Source: Caballeronia telluris
Lineage (GTDB): Bacteria > Pseudomonadota > Gammaproteobacteria > Burkholderiales > Burkholderiaceae
Reading direction: 5' to 3'
DNA: 64,000 nt
Assembly (NCBI RefSeq): GCF_001544495.1
Contig: NZ_FCNZ02000005.1
Span: forward strand, 1-64,000
The notes under the pieces were generated by a model, which made no database searches, had not been told where the DNA came from, and saw only the letters and a program-made list of their open reading frames with translations. This document shows, piece by piece, positions 63,842-64,000 of the stretch. Every line of letters starts with the position of its first letter. The first letter of the stretch is position 1. The translations under genes were made by a program, and so were the position numbers.

Positions 63842-64000
63842 ATGCGGCGTCGCCATGCAGCAGGACTGATCTTGGCTCTTTGCGTTGCCGCCTCGCTCGT
63901 CGGATGCGGTGGCTCCGACCATCACGATGCCTACACGGGCGCGCCTAAGATCGTCATCGATTCCGACTTCAACACGATGGGCGACGACGGCCAGCTCTTC
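63842..64000 (+). CDS. Nucleoside hydrolase-like lipoprotein, N-terminal part, cut by the window edge
   Basis: The 53 visible residues start with a basic stretch and a lipobox (SLVGC, Cys near residue 22), then KIVIDSDFNTMGDDGQLF, the calcium-binding Asp cluster that opens inosine-uridine-type nucleoside hydrolases (DxDxxxxDD). An exported nucleoside hydrolase would release ribose and base outside the cytoplasm, which suits the ribose-type ABC transporter just upstream. The rest of the gene is outside the window. Confidence 0.75.
   Translation, partial: MRRRHAAGLILALCVAASLVGCGGSDHHDAYTGAPKIVIDSDFNTMGDDGQLF

Overview
The window is high-GC DNA from a betaproteobacterium, most likely Burkholderiaceae of the Paraburkholderia/Caballeronia type. 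I base this on general protein character, the many LysR/IclR/FadR-controlled catabolic operons, the MHS-type MFS carriers, and typical Burkholderiales housekeeping proteins such as AcnB and DUF1488. There is no rRNA, ribosomal protein or tRNA gene to fix the genus. It reads as a chromosomal or megaplasmid region of accessory metabolism, cut in places by old transposon scars.

Layout. 0-3.6 kb: tail of an IS256-type transposase, an ABC-F ATPase that looks 3'-truncated, and a decayed IS1182-type element with recognisable inverted repeats. 3.6-12.5 kb: a citrate/tricarboxylate-type locus. It holds a two-gene ATP-citrate-lyase-like enzyme whose large subunit is unusually long, a CitA-like MFS carrier, a ModA-like periplasmic binding protein, a DctA carrier and a LysR regulator. 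The same 51-bp element precedes both the lyase genes and the carrier gene. 13.3-20.8 kb: a sugar-acid locus with an MFS carrier, an M24 peptidase-like protein, a LysR regulator, iolB, uxuB and uxuA. A second shared element, of 54 bp, lies upstream of the M24 gene and of uxuA. 20.9-21.8 kb: two gene remnants (SnoaL-like and astacin-like) joined by a short IS-end-like scar. 22-24.3 kb: a secreted beta-propeller protein and a lipoprotein. 24.7-31.3 kb: an IclR-controlled catabolic island (MFS, cyclase, SDR, hydroxyacyl-CoA dehydrogenase, AtoE).

31.3-39.6 kb: remnants, a YihY-type membrane protein, a holin-like pair, an SDR, two cupins, a broken aldo/keto reductase and an orphan TpsA-like adhesin with GLUG-type repeats. 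39.6-46.7 kb: acnB with a heptad-repeat operator candidate and a clear terminator, a secreted unknown, a VOC protein, a class V aminotransferase, a LysR remnant and a Crp/Fnr regulator. 47.5-51.2 kb: small genes, including an RNase T1/barnase-fold lipoprotein that lacks its two main catalytic residues, a response regulator, a CPYC thioredoxin-fold protein, DUF1488 and other small proteins. 51.2-59.7 kb: a tightly overlapping minus-strand operon (livJ-livH-livM-livG-livF, M20 amidohydrolase, M81/MlrC-type hydrolase) divergent from a FadR-type repressor, with a perfect 22-bp palindrome between them. 59.9-64 kb: a ribose-type sugar ABC transporter followed by the start of a nucleoside hydrolase lipoprotein.

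The common pattern is import system plus one to four catabolic enzymes plus a dedicated local regulator, with the operator visible as a palindrome or a duplicated element. The strongest candidates for undescribed biology are the long ATP-citrate-lyase-like enzyme and its regulon, the liv/M20/M81 operon, and the catalytically altered RNase lipoprotein.
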